From positions 18,270,278-18,334,277 of the forward strand of contig CM033114.1 of the NCBI GenBank assembly GCA_019321725.1: a DNA stretch of 64,000 nucleotides. The letters are read 5' to 3'. This stretch comes from Paulownia fortunei (taxonomy: Eukaryota > Streptophyta > Magnoliopsida > Lamiales > Paulowniaceae). The translations under genes were made by a program, and so were the position numbers. The notes under the pieces were generated by a model, which saw only the letters and a list, made by a program, of their open reading frames with translations, made no database searches and was not told where the DNA came from. Shown here one piece after another: positions 1 to 11,974 of this stretch. How positions within the stretch are numbered: the stretch's first letter is position 1; each line of letters begins with the position of its first letter.

Positions 1-494
1 CTGCAGCTTCTGTCCTTTGAAACTTCCCACATTGTACTTGTGGCTTCATGGAAAGTTGAAATCTTTCTTCTGTTCTTTATTGCTTGATCTTTTCTCTGTT
101 CCATATTGTTTGATTAGCTTACAGGTTTTTATTATGAAGTCGCCTGAAAGGCACTTTGAAACCTATATTTCATCTTGTATTTTATCACACATACACATGT
201 CAAGTGTATGTAATTAATAATTAACATTTTTAAGTGAGTATATATAAGAAAATGGTAAATTATAAAAATTATCTTTGAAATTTGACTTAATTACAAAAAA
301 ATCAATTAATTTTTAAATTTATAAATATTCTCTTATATTTGTTTTTATTTTGTAAATTATATTATTGAGAGGGTATTTGTGAAATAAAAATAAATCTCAA
401 AAAAATATTTGTATTTTTTAAACATTGAGGTTTTTTATAAATAAGTCAAATTTTAAGGATAATTTATAAAATATGCAGGTATATGCCAAACATG
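1..494. other. Intergenic, no gene supported
   Basis: AT-rich sequence. The only open frame (17-217, +) encodes a Leu/Phe/Ser-rich peptide with no recognisable domain. It could equally be the 3' untranslated end of a gene to the left of the window. Nothing else is supported. Confidence 0.5.
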
Positions 495-502
495 AATAGT
501 TG

Positions 503-908
503 CAATGTTTTTATAACCGAACCGGTGATGAAATCGATTTTGTTAAAATTAACAGTTCAACCGGTCGGATTGGTTTAATGAAAATTAATTATATTTTTTT
601 ATTTTTTTATATAAAATAATAATATAATAAATTAATTATTATGTAATACATGTTAAATGTAAAAATAAATAAATAAATAGTTACATAAAAATACATATAA
701 CAAAATACAAAATTTAAATAATCACATAAATATAACAAAATATCAAATTTAAATTTTTATAAAAATTTAAAATTAAAAATTAAAAAAAAAACATTTGGAC
801 AGTTTTAACCGGTCAAAACTATTTTTAAGCAAAATCGGATCGGACCGATCTTTGGTTCTCAATTAAACCGATTGAACCAACCGCATCACTCCAATTTTGA
901 AAACATTG
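503..908. mobile_element. hAT-type MITE (406 bp)
   Basis: The ends are CAATGTTTT and AAAACATTG, a perfect 9-bp terminal inverted repeat of the hAT CA-start type. The element is flanked by a perfect 8-bp duplication AATAGTTG (495-502 and 909-916), the length hAT transposases make. Both subterminal parts are rich in CCGG/CCGGT words (AACCGGT, CCGGTC, CGGACCG) and the middle is almost pure A/T. There is no coding capacity, so it is non-autonomous. The family name was not looked up. Confidence 0.85.
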
Positions 909-1029
909 AATAGTTGAATACCCCCTAAGCCATGTGAATAACATCTGGTAGAACCCTTGAGTATAAAGCCGAAGGGAGGGAAATATTTTATCGAAATAAA
1001 ATCTTATACACTCAAGGCGTGTGGCTAAA

Positions 1030-1375
1030 TTTATTTAAAAGATTTTATAAATTCATATATTTTATAAGATGTTTGGAACTCATAAAATATTAGATCTAAA
1101 TTCAAAAATAAATTATTAAAATATTTGAATAAAATAATAATATGAATCTTTTAAAATATTAGCAATGATAATTTTGTATTTAAAAATTATCAAAATTAAA
1201 AAAATTATCAAAATAAAATTTTATTTTGAAAATAAATTGGGGTGGAGTTGTTTTGTTTTAAAAACTTATAAACTCTCAAATATTTTTTTTGGATCTTATA
1301 AACTTTTTTTTAAAAAAAAGTTAACAAATATTTCTTAACAGCTTATAAACTCTTAAAAAACCTGTAAGATGTTAT
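1030..1375. repeat. AT-rich palindromic repeat, copy 1
   Basis: Contains the words TTATAAGATGTTTGG, CTTATAAACTC and CTTTTAAAATATTA in a hyphenated palindromic layout. The same words recur, mostly inverted, at about 40440-40805. It is probably a small non-autonomous element. The ends are not sharply defined and no target duplication could be fixed. Confidence 0.45.
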
Positions 1376-3519
1376 TTAAAGTATGAAATGAAATACCAAA
1401 TCAAAATAGAAAATTAAAATTCTACCTAATTAAATTATCTATTTCAATTTTGCATTGTATCTTTTAGTCCATAAACGTATATATGATTAATTTTAAATGT
1501 ATATTTAAGAAATTATTTTATATACATAATATGTATGTGTTATATGAAATACACGATGCAACCCAAAATTTAATTTAGAAAATATAAACATAAAGTTTAG
1601 TGGATGCATTAGTCAAAATGAATGCAGTTTTATGGTAACATTAGTAGCCCCTCCTATTCTTGTTATCTTTAATCAATATATTATTCCTTATCCTCTTTCA
1701 AGTTGGTATAAACGTGCATTCAAATGGTTGAATCCATTCTTATGTAAAGTAATAGATAAGAATCATCAGAACTACTACTTTGGTGGTTCAAATCCGAATT
1801 GATTGTACTGATTTTTTTGGCCCACAACCCATCCAAGAACCCTCTTTCAACTCATGTTAACATCTATCTTATTATGCTCCATTGAATAAGCATAAAGTAC
1901 AACAAACATTATATCATGTGGATCTTGAATAATTATAGAACACTATAATCATCACAGTACACCACAAAATTCCTACAAATAATAAAGATTTCTGAGGAAA
2001 TAAAAATTAAAAAATAGGACAACCAATCATGACCTGCTACCCTTTTTCTTTTTTCTTTTTTAATTAAAAAGATAGAGAAGAAGTGACCACAATTCTTTAA
2101 ACTTGATTATAGAAGTTAATATCAATATTAGAGATTTGGATCGAATTTGTTAGTAATTTAGAGCCTATTAAGATTTTTAAAAATTTAAATGTAGATTCAC
2201 CTTAAACTTAGATATGGTGGGTAGACTCATTTTATAATTTTAAAAATATTAAAAAATATATTTTTAAAAAAATAATACTATTAAAATTTTCTAAAAAATT
2301 ATTTTTTTAAAAAAATATCATATAAATATATATAATTTTTTTTTTAAAAAATTAAATGGATCGTGTTGAATTTAAAAATAAAAATCTAAAATTGATCGAA
2401 ATTCATTTATACTACTAAAATTTGTTTCAAATGAAGCCGGTTGATCCGAATTTAAACCTAATCTATTGTCCTTGATTTAGTATAGAATGTGTGGATTGAA
2501 CTATAACTGTTTAAATGTCAAAGTCCTCCGTCAAAAAAACAAGCCTGTTAAATTGTAGCTCTTCTACTATAGAAGTGACTATTAGTAAGCGTTTATCCAT
2601 AATTCTTTTATGAGAAATAATAGGTTACACCAATTAGTCAAAATATATTTTATTGAGATTGGATTCATCCGATTTTCATTTTGTAGAAATTGTTTTTAAA
2701 AAAATATTGAAAATAAAATTTTCTTGGGAATTGTGTGGAAATGATAATGAGTTTCTACACTTGCCCAATTGAGTTTATAGGTTGATTTACACATTTCATT
2801 TTGAGAAAAAATGTGTTTGCTTACATATTTTCAAATATAAAATAAGAGTGTTTTTAGCAAATAGAATCTTGTTTTCTATTTGAAAAGAGGGAGTAAACTT
2901 TTAAAATTCGGTTGAAAAATAAGACATATACTTGCAAAATAAGTTTTATTTTCAGAAATACTTTTAAAAATGCGCAAATCAAACAAGTTTTCTTGGAATA
3001 ATGCAAAAATTAATTTCAGAAATAAAACAAAAAATTTTGCGTTTGTTTTGAAGAAACGATCAATTCTATAAGTAAATCAAGTTGACAATAACTAATGTAT
3101 ACAAGGAATAACCATATGATATACCCTAAATCAAGTAGAACAAATTAATATTACAACAAAAAACACCAACATTTTTTTTAAATTATCTAATAAATATATT
3201 TTGAGTAAATAATATTGCAGCCTCTGAAAATGTATTAGTGTTGAACAAAAAGTTGTCTCTATCTTTCAGTATTTTTACAAGGGGAAAAAATGCAAAATCC
3301 ACTGCAATTTATCAAAATTACTGAGTTAATATGTGAGTTAAAAAGTTGTGAAACCTGAAAAGTTTAGATTATCTTATAGTAATATCCAATATGGGTTGGA
3401 TTACTTTTGTAATTATTTTAGCCCAATTAGACCTTTGCAGTCTTAAAATACCTTAATCCAAGCCTAATTCGACAAATTGAGAACGCACTTCGCGATCCAT
3501 TTAGGTTGGTACAGGTTTA
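1376..3519. other. Intergenic, AT-rich
   Basis: No open frame with recognisable features and no RNA gene. It is low-complexity A/T sequence with short T- and A-tracts. A stretch at 2600-3060 has weak MITE-like character, but no ends could be found. Confidence 0.5.
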
Positions 3520-3867
3520 TAGGAGTGTAAACGAGACGAATCGATTCGAATATATTATTATACTAGTTTATTTAAATATTTATCGATTTTAAAAAAATAT
3601 GTTTGAGTTTGATTTGATTGTTGATCGGATCGAAGTTGAACGAGTATTAATCGAATCAAATATGAATCTAGTTTTAATGGCTCGTTTTTTTTACATATAT
3701 TTTGTAACTTTTTACTAATCAAATTGAGTTCGAATCAAATTTTATATTTTATTAAACAAAAAAATATATTCAAACTTTGTTATGTTTAACGAACTGAATT
3801 CAAAATAAGCTTTTACTAATCAATTTTGAGTTGATTATCGAATAATTTAATTTGTTTTTCAACTCTA
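3520..3867. mobile_element. Probable hAT-like MITE (GTGTAAACGAG family)
   Basis: Begins TAGGAGTGTAAACGAG and ends in a diverged inverse, AACTCTA (reverse complement TAGAGTT). The start resembles the TAGGGGTGTAAACGAG ends of common plant non-autonomous hAT-like repeats. The body repeats GATTCGAAT, TCGAATCAAAT and GAGTTCGAATC words. The flanking 8-mers CAGGTTTA and CAGATTAG agree at only five positions, so a target duplication is suggestive, not proven. Confidence 0.45.
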
Positions 3868-4860
3868 CAGATTAGTTCAACTTTTATGATTTGATATTTT
3901 TATATCTACTTTATCTTGTTTTAATGTTAAATTAAATATACAATAATTTTGAGATTCTGTATTATATTAATTATCTTCTCATATTCCATGGATTTTTACA
4001 CAACAAATCATACTTGGAAGTATTTGAAGCATTATCTAGTAAATATATAATCACAAAATAATAGCTCTAACTTGTAGCAATGTCAATCAACAAATAAATT
4101 ATCAAATTATCAAACTAAATACTAGAAGTCACAAAGCTTTTGCTTTCAATAATAAAAAACAAAATTCTAAAATGTCAAAATAATTCATGTTACTAAATTT
4201 ACAAATATCACACTAAATTATACAAAAAAAATTCGAGACACTAAAAAACTAGTCCCACAACTTGCGTTGTAAATTTTTAATATAAGACAGAACAAATTAT
4301 ACTATATCATATGTAATTATTTAAATTTATGCATAGATGTATATATAATAAGATATAAATATATATTTGATAACTTGATAATGGTATATTTAGGTTGTAT
4401 ACGTGAACAGGATATATTTACCATATTGTCATGCCTGGACTTGGGCCAAATAATTTTTGTTCCTAATGGGCCGAGATGGTTTAATAGTCCAGCGAGTTGT
4501 AAGAGAATTCCGCGCAAGTACTTGATAGAAACTTATATATAAATTTCTTCTATAAATAAAATTACGTACTTATGTTATTTTAAGAAAATGAAAATATTTC
4601 TCATGATTAAACTATTTATAACTTAAGAACTAGGGTTTTCATTAAGCAAAAACTCGTGCCTCCAACATTGTGGGTGCACAACCTTATCAATTAGATACGG
4701 ATATGGAGTTAAAACAGATAACCCTCTCAACTTCATAAAATTTTTAATCTAAATTTTATAAATTTGTCTCCACTTCTAAAAAATTTAAAATATATCCAAA
4801 CCCACTGTTTTTAAAGAAAGATTAAATACTATTTTCGGTATCTATTTTCTGACTTCATCT
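3868..4860. other. Intergenic
   Basis: AT-rich. A 66-codon frame on the minus strand at 4317-4517 has no recognisable feature. No RNA gene was seen. Confidence 0.5.
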
Positions 4861-4934
4861 TAGTTAGTAGGATATTTGACGTTGGAGGTATGCTTATTTT
4901 CAACATATCTTGGTGTGAATTTCAGATCCCCGTC

Positions 4935-4936
<2 letters not shown>

Positions 4937-4973
<37 letters not shown>

Positions 4974-4980
4974 GTGTGTA
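4937..4980. repeat. (TA)n microsatellite
   Basis: About 15 TA units, then imperfect TGTATA units. It underlies the Ile/Tyr run in an open frame at 4876-5124, so that frame is not a credible gene. Confidence 0.9.
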
Positions 4981-5105
4981 TATTTTATGATTATTACTAT
5001 GGAAAAAGTTGTTAATAATTGTGTTGAGCAAAAAACTGAACCTAATGAATTATCTGATGAAAACATGGCATTCCTTACATATGTTCAAATTGATGCTACT
5101 ATTAG

Positions 5106-5387
5106 CAACAACTTGCAGAAATAGTCACTCCACCAACATTATTGTCTTTTTTAGTTGGTGCAGCTGAATGTAGTCTGAAAATTGAACTATTTACACCTGA
5201 TATGTTCTGCTTCACAAGAACTCTTTTTTCCTCTCCGACCTTTTCTTTATATTCTAAGGATCACAGAGATACTCACTCAAGGTTAGCATATTAAGATGAT
5301 CTTTCTTTCGTTCGAGTCCAGCTAATCTTGTCACTCATGTACAGGCCGAGCACCTTTTTCTCCTCGGCCCTCAGAGAAAAAACGTAG
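5106..5387 (+). CDS. Terminal exons of an unrecognised gene or gene relic
   Basis: Two segments join in phase. The first is 5106-5281, with acceptor ..ATTAG before 5106 and donor AG|GTTAGC. The second is 5345-5387, with acceptor TGTACAG, ending in TAG. The first segment is open for 58 codons in a protein-like frame, with the words EIVTPPTLLSFLVGAAECS, KIELFTPDMFCFTRTLFSS and YSKDHRDTHSR. A stop lies directly before 5106 in this frame, which fixes the acceptor. A 24-base candidate exon at about 4867-4890 (acceptor TTCATCTTAG, donor GAG|GTATGC, phase 0) could precede it. If the second segment is read in another frame it gives a basic tail containing KKRRTGANGSSQKKRS, which may be the true C-terminus if the junction differs. 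I do not recognise the family. No start codon was found, so it may be the 3' remnant of a gene. Confidence 0.4.
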
Positions 5388-6294
5388 AACTGGTGCCAAC
5401 GGTTCATCACAGAAGAAACGATCCCATATTATAATTTAGTGAAACAGAGGAGGAAACTGTAACAACCATATTTTGGTTTTATTTCACTTGGTTGCAATAG
5501 ATTATGTTTGTATTCTTGGTAATGAGCAACGGGGAAAGGAGCTATAACTCCCGAACGCTTCATACCCTTCCTTTGTTTCCTTCCAAGATTTCACACACCA
5601 TCGTTTTCTCAAGAATACCATGTATTATAGGGGGAAGAGGTATTTCAATGAAAAACATAAGCTAATTATCATGCTTAAACTGCTAACAAGATTGGAAAAA
5701 AAGTCATCCTTGATACGATGAAATGGGATCATGAACTCTAGCATTCAATCACCTGTGAATAAGCTATTTCCTCTTCACATCTGTGGTGTGTACTGGACAT
5801 GGCAGCTGCTTCTATTAAGTACCAGATCCTCATATGAAGATGATTTCTCATTTTTGTGTACTCGTACGTTTGCTGGTACAAAATTGACCTTCATATACGA
5901 TGGATTCTCAATTTTACCAAACACATGAGGACAGAGTAGGATTGTGTACTGGACATGATCGCAAAGCATGTCGTATGGGAATTTTATAGGATCATTTTGT
6001 TACTCCACTGACCGATCATTCAATCCATACGTCTTTCTGTTGTTCCTCTGCACGCGAGCATGTGTGCATTTTTGGCTTTCTTTTATTGAAGTTTTACTGT
6101 GATGGTTAGAGAACAATTGAGCACGCATTAAAATTTGCATCATCATATATATACTGAAGAAACCACATACTTTCTAATATATACATTTTGTCAAACATGA
6201 AGGGACAAGCAAAGAAAAAAATAACCCTAGAGTAAGATAATGCTGGATAATCAAACCAGACATTTACTCCTTATTCTATCTTACATTATCATAC
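5388..6294. other. Intergenic
   Basis: Probably 3' untranslated and spacer sequence between the exons ending at 5387 (+) and the minus-strand gene ending at 6295. Short open frames on both strands at 5731-5969 overlap each other and show no domain. Confidence 0.4.
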
Positions 6295-7750
6295 TTACCA
6301 GTCTTTGTGGATACATAGTAGAAAACTTGCAAATGTAGTTATGGCCAAAGTTGCAGGTCCTGTTCTGCTTTTATCGCTGTTTCCTCCACTGTGATGGTAT
6401 TGGTGGTTATTTCCTGCACCGGCTGCGTACAAGGGTGTTACACCACCCCCTCCCTGCATATATGGGGAGTGTGATCCACCACCAGAGACTGCAGGTTGGC
6501 CGCCATTCGTGCCTCCACCATTTATTCCATGGCCAAATTTGTTCTGATGAGCTATGGCTATGCCACTTCCTTGATGATAGTTGTTATTGATGAAATGTTC
6601 ACCAGCTGCTTTGTCTTTCATGTTTTCCTGTGAATGAACTGTGCATACTATATAATTCAGTCGTAATGTTAGTGATGGTTGCTTTACATTTGGCACAAGT
6701 TGGGGTGAATTATTCGTCGACTAGTTTGAGTTTTTTCTTATAACTAATATGCATTGATCAAGTTGCCATTGAGAAAGTAGATTGCCACAGAGAATTTTTT
6801 GTTGCATAGCATCCCTCTGAGGTGTGTATCCGCAAATCTATCTCAGACTTAGCAATTAAGATCTCATTAGGCCATGCTTCATAAACTTTATATCATACTT
6901 CTGAGACTGTACCTTGAAAAGGGAATTCTTGGAAAATTCTACTCCATAATTACTGCTCAACTGCTGGTTTTGTTTATTGAAAAAGGTATATATTCGCCTA
7001 AGTCCTAACTAAACAGGACAGGAAATGTGTGTTTCTGGTAAAGATTTTAGATTAACTGGAGAGGTTGAAGTCTCTAAAAGTGTTAATCCCATATCAAATG
7101 TTTGTGATTTTTCTTCAAACTTTATTGCTTAAAACACTCCCCCCAAGCAAAAGGAGAGAAGGAAAAAGACATAAAAGAAAAGTTAACAGAGATAGAGAAG
7201 AACAAACTGGTGGGCTTCATTTCTACTTTGGGGTAACTCTGATTTGTTCAACTTCTGTTCATGATTGAAGCTGTGCAATATTTTGATATAGTCCTCTACA
7301 TTCTCAGAATAAGAACTAAGGGGCAAGCAGTGGACTAGTTTTCATGGAAATAAAAATCAAAATAATTATCAATCATACACAATTGTCATTCATGTCTCTC
7401 CATTGAAAAAAAAAACATAAAACAATTGAATATGATGCTAATCGATCTATCACTCAAACTAGGGGCTGGAACCAGTCCGACTAAAAGTCTTATCGTACTT
7501 TTCGTTCAGTAGGCGATGGATTAAACTATTCGTCTACAAATGATGTTTTGTTTATATATTCATCGTCTGCAAGAGTTTTACTGAATTTCTAACATGAATT
7601 AAGCGGAAAAAAAACTATACTGGAACACAAGGATATAGGGCAAGTAAGCATACCTAAAGGTAAGACTTCTGCTAGAGAACTTGCAGATGGATGAATGCAA
7701 AAACACAACAAGGCCATGATCAGAAACAGCAGTCCTTCTTTGCTTCTCAT
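6295..7750 (-). CDS. Small secreted Gly/His/Asn-rich protein, two exons
   Basis: Exon 1 is 7750-7654 (97 nt) and exon 2 is 6638-6295. The donor is TTAG|GTATGC and the acceptor TGCACAG, with a phase-1 junction, giving about 146 residues. The first 25 or so residues (MRSKEGLLFLIMALLCFCI..) form a clear signal peptide: basic start, hydrophobic core, then a small-residue PSASSLA cleavage region. The mature part is low-complexity, with GHGINGGGTNGG, VSGGGSHSPYMQGGGG, PLYAAGAGNNHQ and HHSGGNS. It ends in a hydrophobic stretch (TLAITTFASFLLCI) and HKDW-stop. That layout fits a secreted or GPI-anchored cell-surface protein, but a tail anchor is also possible. Function is unknown. The in-frame stop lies inside a perfect donor, TG|GTAAGT, so the C-terminus could differ if that site is used. 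A 3-codon upstream frame (ATG AAA ACA TAG, 7777-7766) precedes the start. Confidence 0.6.
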
Positions 7751-7777
7751 TTTGCTTCTTTCCAACTATGTTTTCAT

Positions 7778-10700
7778 GCAAATGTTTCTTCTACTTCTCT
7801 AACCTCTCTCATGTCTATGTGTATTATTCCTTAGTGGCTCCTTAGTCCGTAAATGTTCTGTCAACTTTTATTAAAGTCGCAATGGCTAATCTTTGTTGTT
7901 GATAAAAGGGATCTTATCAGTTATAAAAAGGTTGATTAGTTTGTGACATTACATCCAACCTCAAAACTTTAGTACATTGTGTTTGAGAATGATTATTCCA
8001 CTTTTAGAGTGTGTTAGAACTAAAAAATTGATTGAGTTTGTTTGGATAATTTTAAGTTATTACAGATTTTGAATTTAAAAATAGTAATTTTGAAATATTT
8101 TTTTCAAACCCTATATATATTTAAAATAATTTTACCTAATTTTTTTAATTATATAAAACTCTTAATTTTGAAATTCATCAATATCTAAATTCTTCTATTT
8201 AAACACAACTTCTTGGGTTTTAAGGAATCAAAACACTGCAAAAAAATGCCATGGATTACACATAAATATTCAAAACTAAGGAATTTATTCAAATCACGGA
8301 TCATTTAAATGACACAAACAGTTGGAGTCAAAGAATATATGAGTTAGCTTTTGTTGAAAGCTAAGTAGTATTTTATAATAGATTTGAAACTGCTTCAAAA
8401 GATAATTACCGTTTTGACCCTTTTTCTATGGCTTAAAAGTTAAAAGTGTTGATTTCAAGCTTTTACATCTCCACTGGGCCATAAGATTAGAAAGAAGAGA
8501 AAAGGGATTTTTGCTTTTAACCAAGTTAGATATTTTGATACTCTTTCTTATCAAATTATTCACAAAAGCTAACTATAGGAACTACTTTTCATTTCTTTTA
8601 TGTGCCATATTTTAGCAACAGGGTATAATAATAATATCTTATACTATTTTAAATTAAGTATTTTTAATTTTTTAAAGAGTAAAATTTTAAAATTTAATAA
8701 TTTTATATATAAATTTTATACTAATTTAAAATTTTATGAAGCTGATGGGGCAGTGTGATCCTTGCCTCCTTCTCTACTTTATTTCTTTTAACAATCGTAG
8801 CAAAAATAATATAATTAATTCAAGGCCATCAATGTTAATTATAAATATCTATTCTTCATATATGTAAGGTTTCTATTCTTTTGCTAATTTAAATTCTATA
8901 ATATAATATTAATTTGATCATCAAAAAATTTTAATTTGAAAACGTGTCCACTCTCCTACCAATTTATAAGGTATCACACCTTTACATCCCCTCCCTAGTT
9001 TATCATAATGAAAGGTTGGCAACTACGACCCGACTTGTATAATTCAAAATCATAGATTTTCGAATTCGATTCGAAAGCACTTGTTTTCTAAAACATTATA
9101 GACTTAAGAGGTAATATGTTTGTTTCCAATTTCTTGGATTAATATTAGCCATCAGGTACAAATTAAGTTGCAATATGATTTTTCCCCATGTTGGATAAAT
9201 ATATTTTGGCTTTGATATTTTAGTCAATTGACTGCCTGAGCTATATTATTAATTTCTAGCATATGTTCTGAACTTATATTAAAAAAAAAGTATTTATACT
9301 CTTAAATTTCCCACATAATAAATAAATACACACACTCCATCTTATATACCCTGCAAATAATACTGCTTTTTGGCCAAAACTTTTAAAATGGTATTTTTTT
9401 TTAAAAAAAATTACCATTCTCATTCGCACAAAAAATAAAAGAAAACATAATAAATATTGTGTTAGGTTGATTGCTTTAATGATCTTCAATTAACAACAAT
9501 GAAAGTGACATTATCTAATTATTATTTCTATTTAAAAAAAATGCAGAATTTGATTCAAAGTCCCACCATTGATTAATTTCATAAAAGGCCAAAATGAGGA
9601 GAGACATACCATATGCTAAGGCCACTTGCTTAAATTAAGAATACAGATTGGCGCACCAGGCTCCGAGACAATGACGGGAGTGGAATCCACCTAAATAAAA
9701 GACTTTATGTAAAATCATCTTAGTTGCAAACTTTATGAATATCACCTTAATTTCTTACCAATTAAAGAAAATTTGGTTACATTCCAAAATGGTATTGTTG
9801 GAAATTGGTTTTAAAATGTGGTTTTGAACAAAATTTGATCAATTATTTAAGTGGGATTTATTTAACAATTATAAAAAAAAATTGACTTAACGTAATATAT
9901 TTTACGAGTAAAAAAGTATAATATATTTGATTGTTTAAAATTAATTTTTGAAAAATAATAAATTAAATCCAAGGACCACCTACTTGAAATAGTGTAAATT
10001 ATTAAATTATAAAATGATTGAAAAGATAAAAAGGCATCTCTCCCATGTAGAAAATTTAGAAAGATTTTAAACCATATATACATAATTTTTAAAAAAGAAA
10101 AAAAAAAAGAGGGGAGAAGGTGCAACACGAGAACTTTCCAAGGTCCACTCATCCTAATACTACTCTCGCTCAAACATACTTAATTTCAGAATTTTGATGG
10201 GATTCAATGCATTAGTGATGGTATGATCGCACTCAATTTTAATTCATATTATATTATCTAAATTTGAAACTTTAGGTTTAGATCCAAATCGTATCAATAG
10301 TATTTATAATGAGAGCACCTACATACATCATCATAGAGGATTTGGGCACAAGCCACACGTAGGCTTGTAAATTAAGAATTTTAAATAAAATTTTAATTAA
10401 TTTTCTTTCAATTAGCACGAGGAAAAAATAGACGAATTGTCCCGTGCCGCCCCAACTGTTGTTGCTTGGGAGAATCATTCATTCTCTTCAGGCACTTATC
10501 TTTTCAAGTTTCAGTATTTTTAAAAGAGTCCAAATTTTTTTGTTGATTTGTTTTTTCTTGAAATTTAAAGTGTTAATATTTCAAGAAATGATCATTTGGG
10601 AGGCGATTTGTTGAAAATTCCTCTAACACTAGTACGGGCAATTTAGTCTTAAATATGAAATCCAACTTCTTGCCTTAATCAAAAGTTCGATATCCTAACT

Positions 10701-10871
10701 ATTATTTTGCCCGAATTTTTCTACCCTATTAAAATTAAACATCTTCTGGATATATTTCATGAACAATTACTTCACTTCATATACACATTTTATAGTAATA
10801 GTAATAAGTACATGCGTTGGTAGTGATTCATATAAATTTACTAAAATAATTATATTATTTAATAACTAAAA
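7778..10871. other. Intergenic, AT-rich
   Basis: No supported gene. An AT-rich segment at 8640-8750 (ATTTTAAAATTTAATAATT..) resembles one at about 33770-33840, so it is a dispersed repeat. Open frames at 9274-9489 and 9862-10173 (-) are Phe/Ile/Lys/Tyr-rich translations of A/T-rich DNA without any domain. Confidence 0.5.
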
Positions 10872-11974
10872 GGATAAATTTCGCTTTATACATTTTACTT
10901 TTGTTGAATATCACTTTACCCACTTATATTCTCAATTGTCTCATTTTATTCTTTTATATTTTTATTTTATCTTATTTTACCCCATCTTCTTGTACTCTCA
11001 TTGTCTTATTTTTCCCTTCTATACTCTAAAATAATTAATCAAATTACCTTTACCTATTATTTATAATAAAAATACTTTAGAATGTTTTAAAATTAATAGA
11101 TTTATATTTAAGTTATAATATTTTTTTCAATTTGATTAATTAATAATTAATATTAAATTAATTGAAGATTTTATTGTGCTTAAATTTTACTAGTTAATTT
11201 TTTATTTAACATACTTCATATCAAATTACTATATAGTACAATATTTTTTATTAGATAATGCACTACACTTTAATTATCAATTTTCTACTCAATAAAAAAA
11301 AATATAAATTATGTTTAGATACATAAAATATCAGTAATAATTTTTTATTATTAATAGAATTATCATAAGTTCATAAAAAATATGTTAAATTAAAAAATAA
11401 TCATTATAATTAAGTAATAGTAATAAAATTAATTAGTAAAATGACTATAATTTTTTAAAATAGAACATAGTATCTATTAAATTATGATAATTCGACTATT
11501 GATAATTTATTTAATGATATTAAATTTACCTAAAAATAATTTTTTTATAATTTAATATTTTTTTATGAATTTTTAATAATTCCATTAACAATGAAAAATT
11601 TATTTCTAATATTTTATGTATTTAACAAAATATTTTTTAAAAATATGTTATATATTTATAATTAGTAGAAAATTTATAAGTAAAATATATTAGTTAATAA
11701 AAATATTATACGATATAGAAACTTAATAGCACTATATCTATAAATAAATAGTTATTAAATTTTAAGAAAAATAAAATTTGAAATAAATTTAATATTAAGT
11801 GTTATTAAGTAAGTTGAAATAAATAAAATATAAATAAATTTTATTAATCTTAGGACTTTTTAAAGTAATTTTTCTATAAATAATTGGTAAGAGTAATTTG
11901 ATTATTTTTTTTAGAGTACAAGGGGATAAAGTGATACTCAACAAAAGTAGAGATGGGTAAAGTGAGATTTGCCC
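10872..11974. mobile_element. Mutator-like non-autonomous element (1.1 kb)
   Basis: The two ends are long inverted repeats. The left starts GGATAAATTTCGCTTTATAC and runs on through CTTTTGTTGAATATCACTTT. The reverse complement of the right starts GGGCAAATCTCACTTTACCC and runs on through CTTTTGTTGAGTATCACTTT. Similarity continues inward to ATAATTAATCAAATTAC.., about 180 bp per arm. The flanks TAACTAAAA and TCACTAAAA match at 8 of 9 positions, the duplication length of Mutator-like transposases. The interior is nearly pure A/T without coding capacity. Confidence 0.7.

Noticed and set aside
17..217. 66-codon open frame at the left edge (+)
   Set aside because: No domain, no upstream context, and composition like untranslated sequence. 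It may be the tail of a gene outside the window, but nothing shows it.
4876..5124. 82-codon frame (+)
   Set aside because: Runs through a (TA)n microsatellite giving an Ile/Tyr run, and its 3' part is out of frame with the better-supported exon at 5106-5281.
6351..6590. 79-codon frame (+)
   Set aside because: Antisense shadow of the secreted Gly/His-rich gene.
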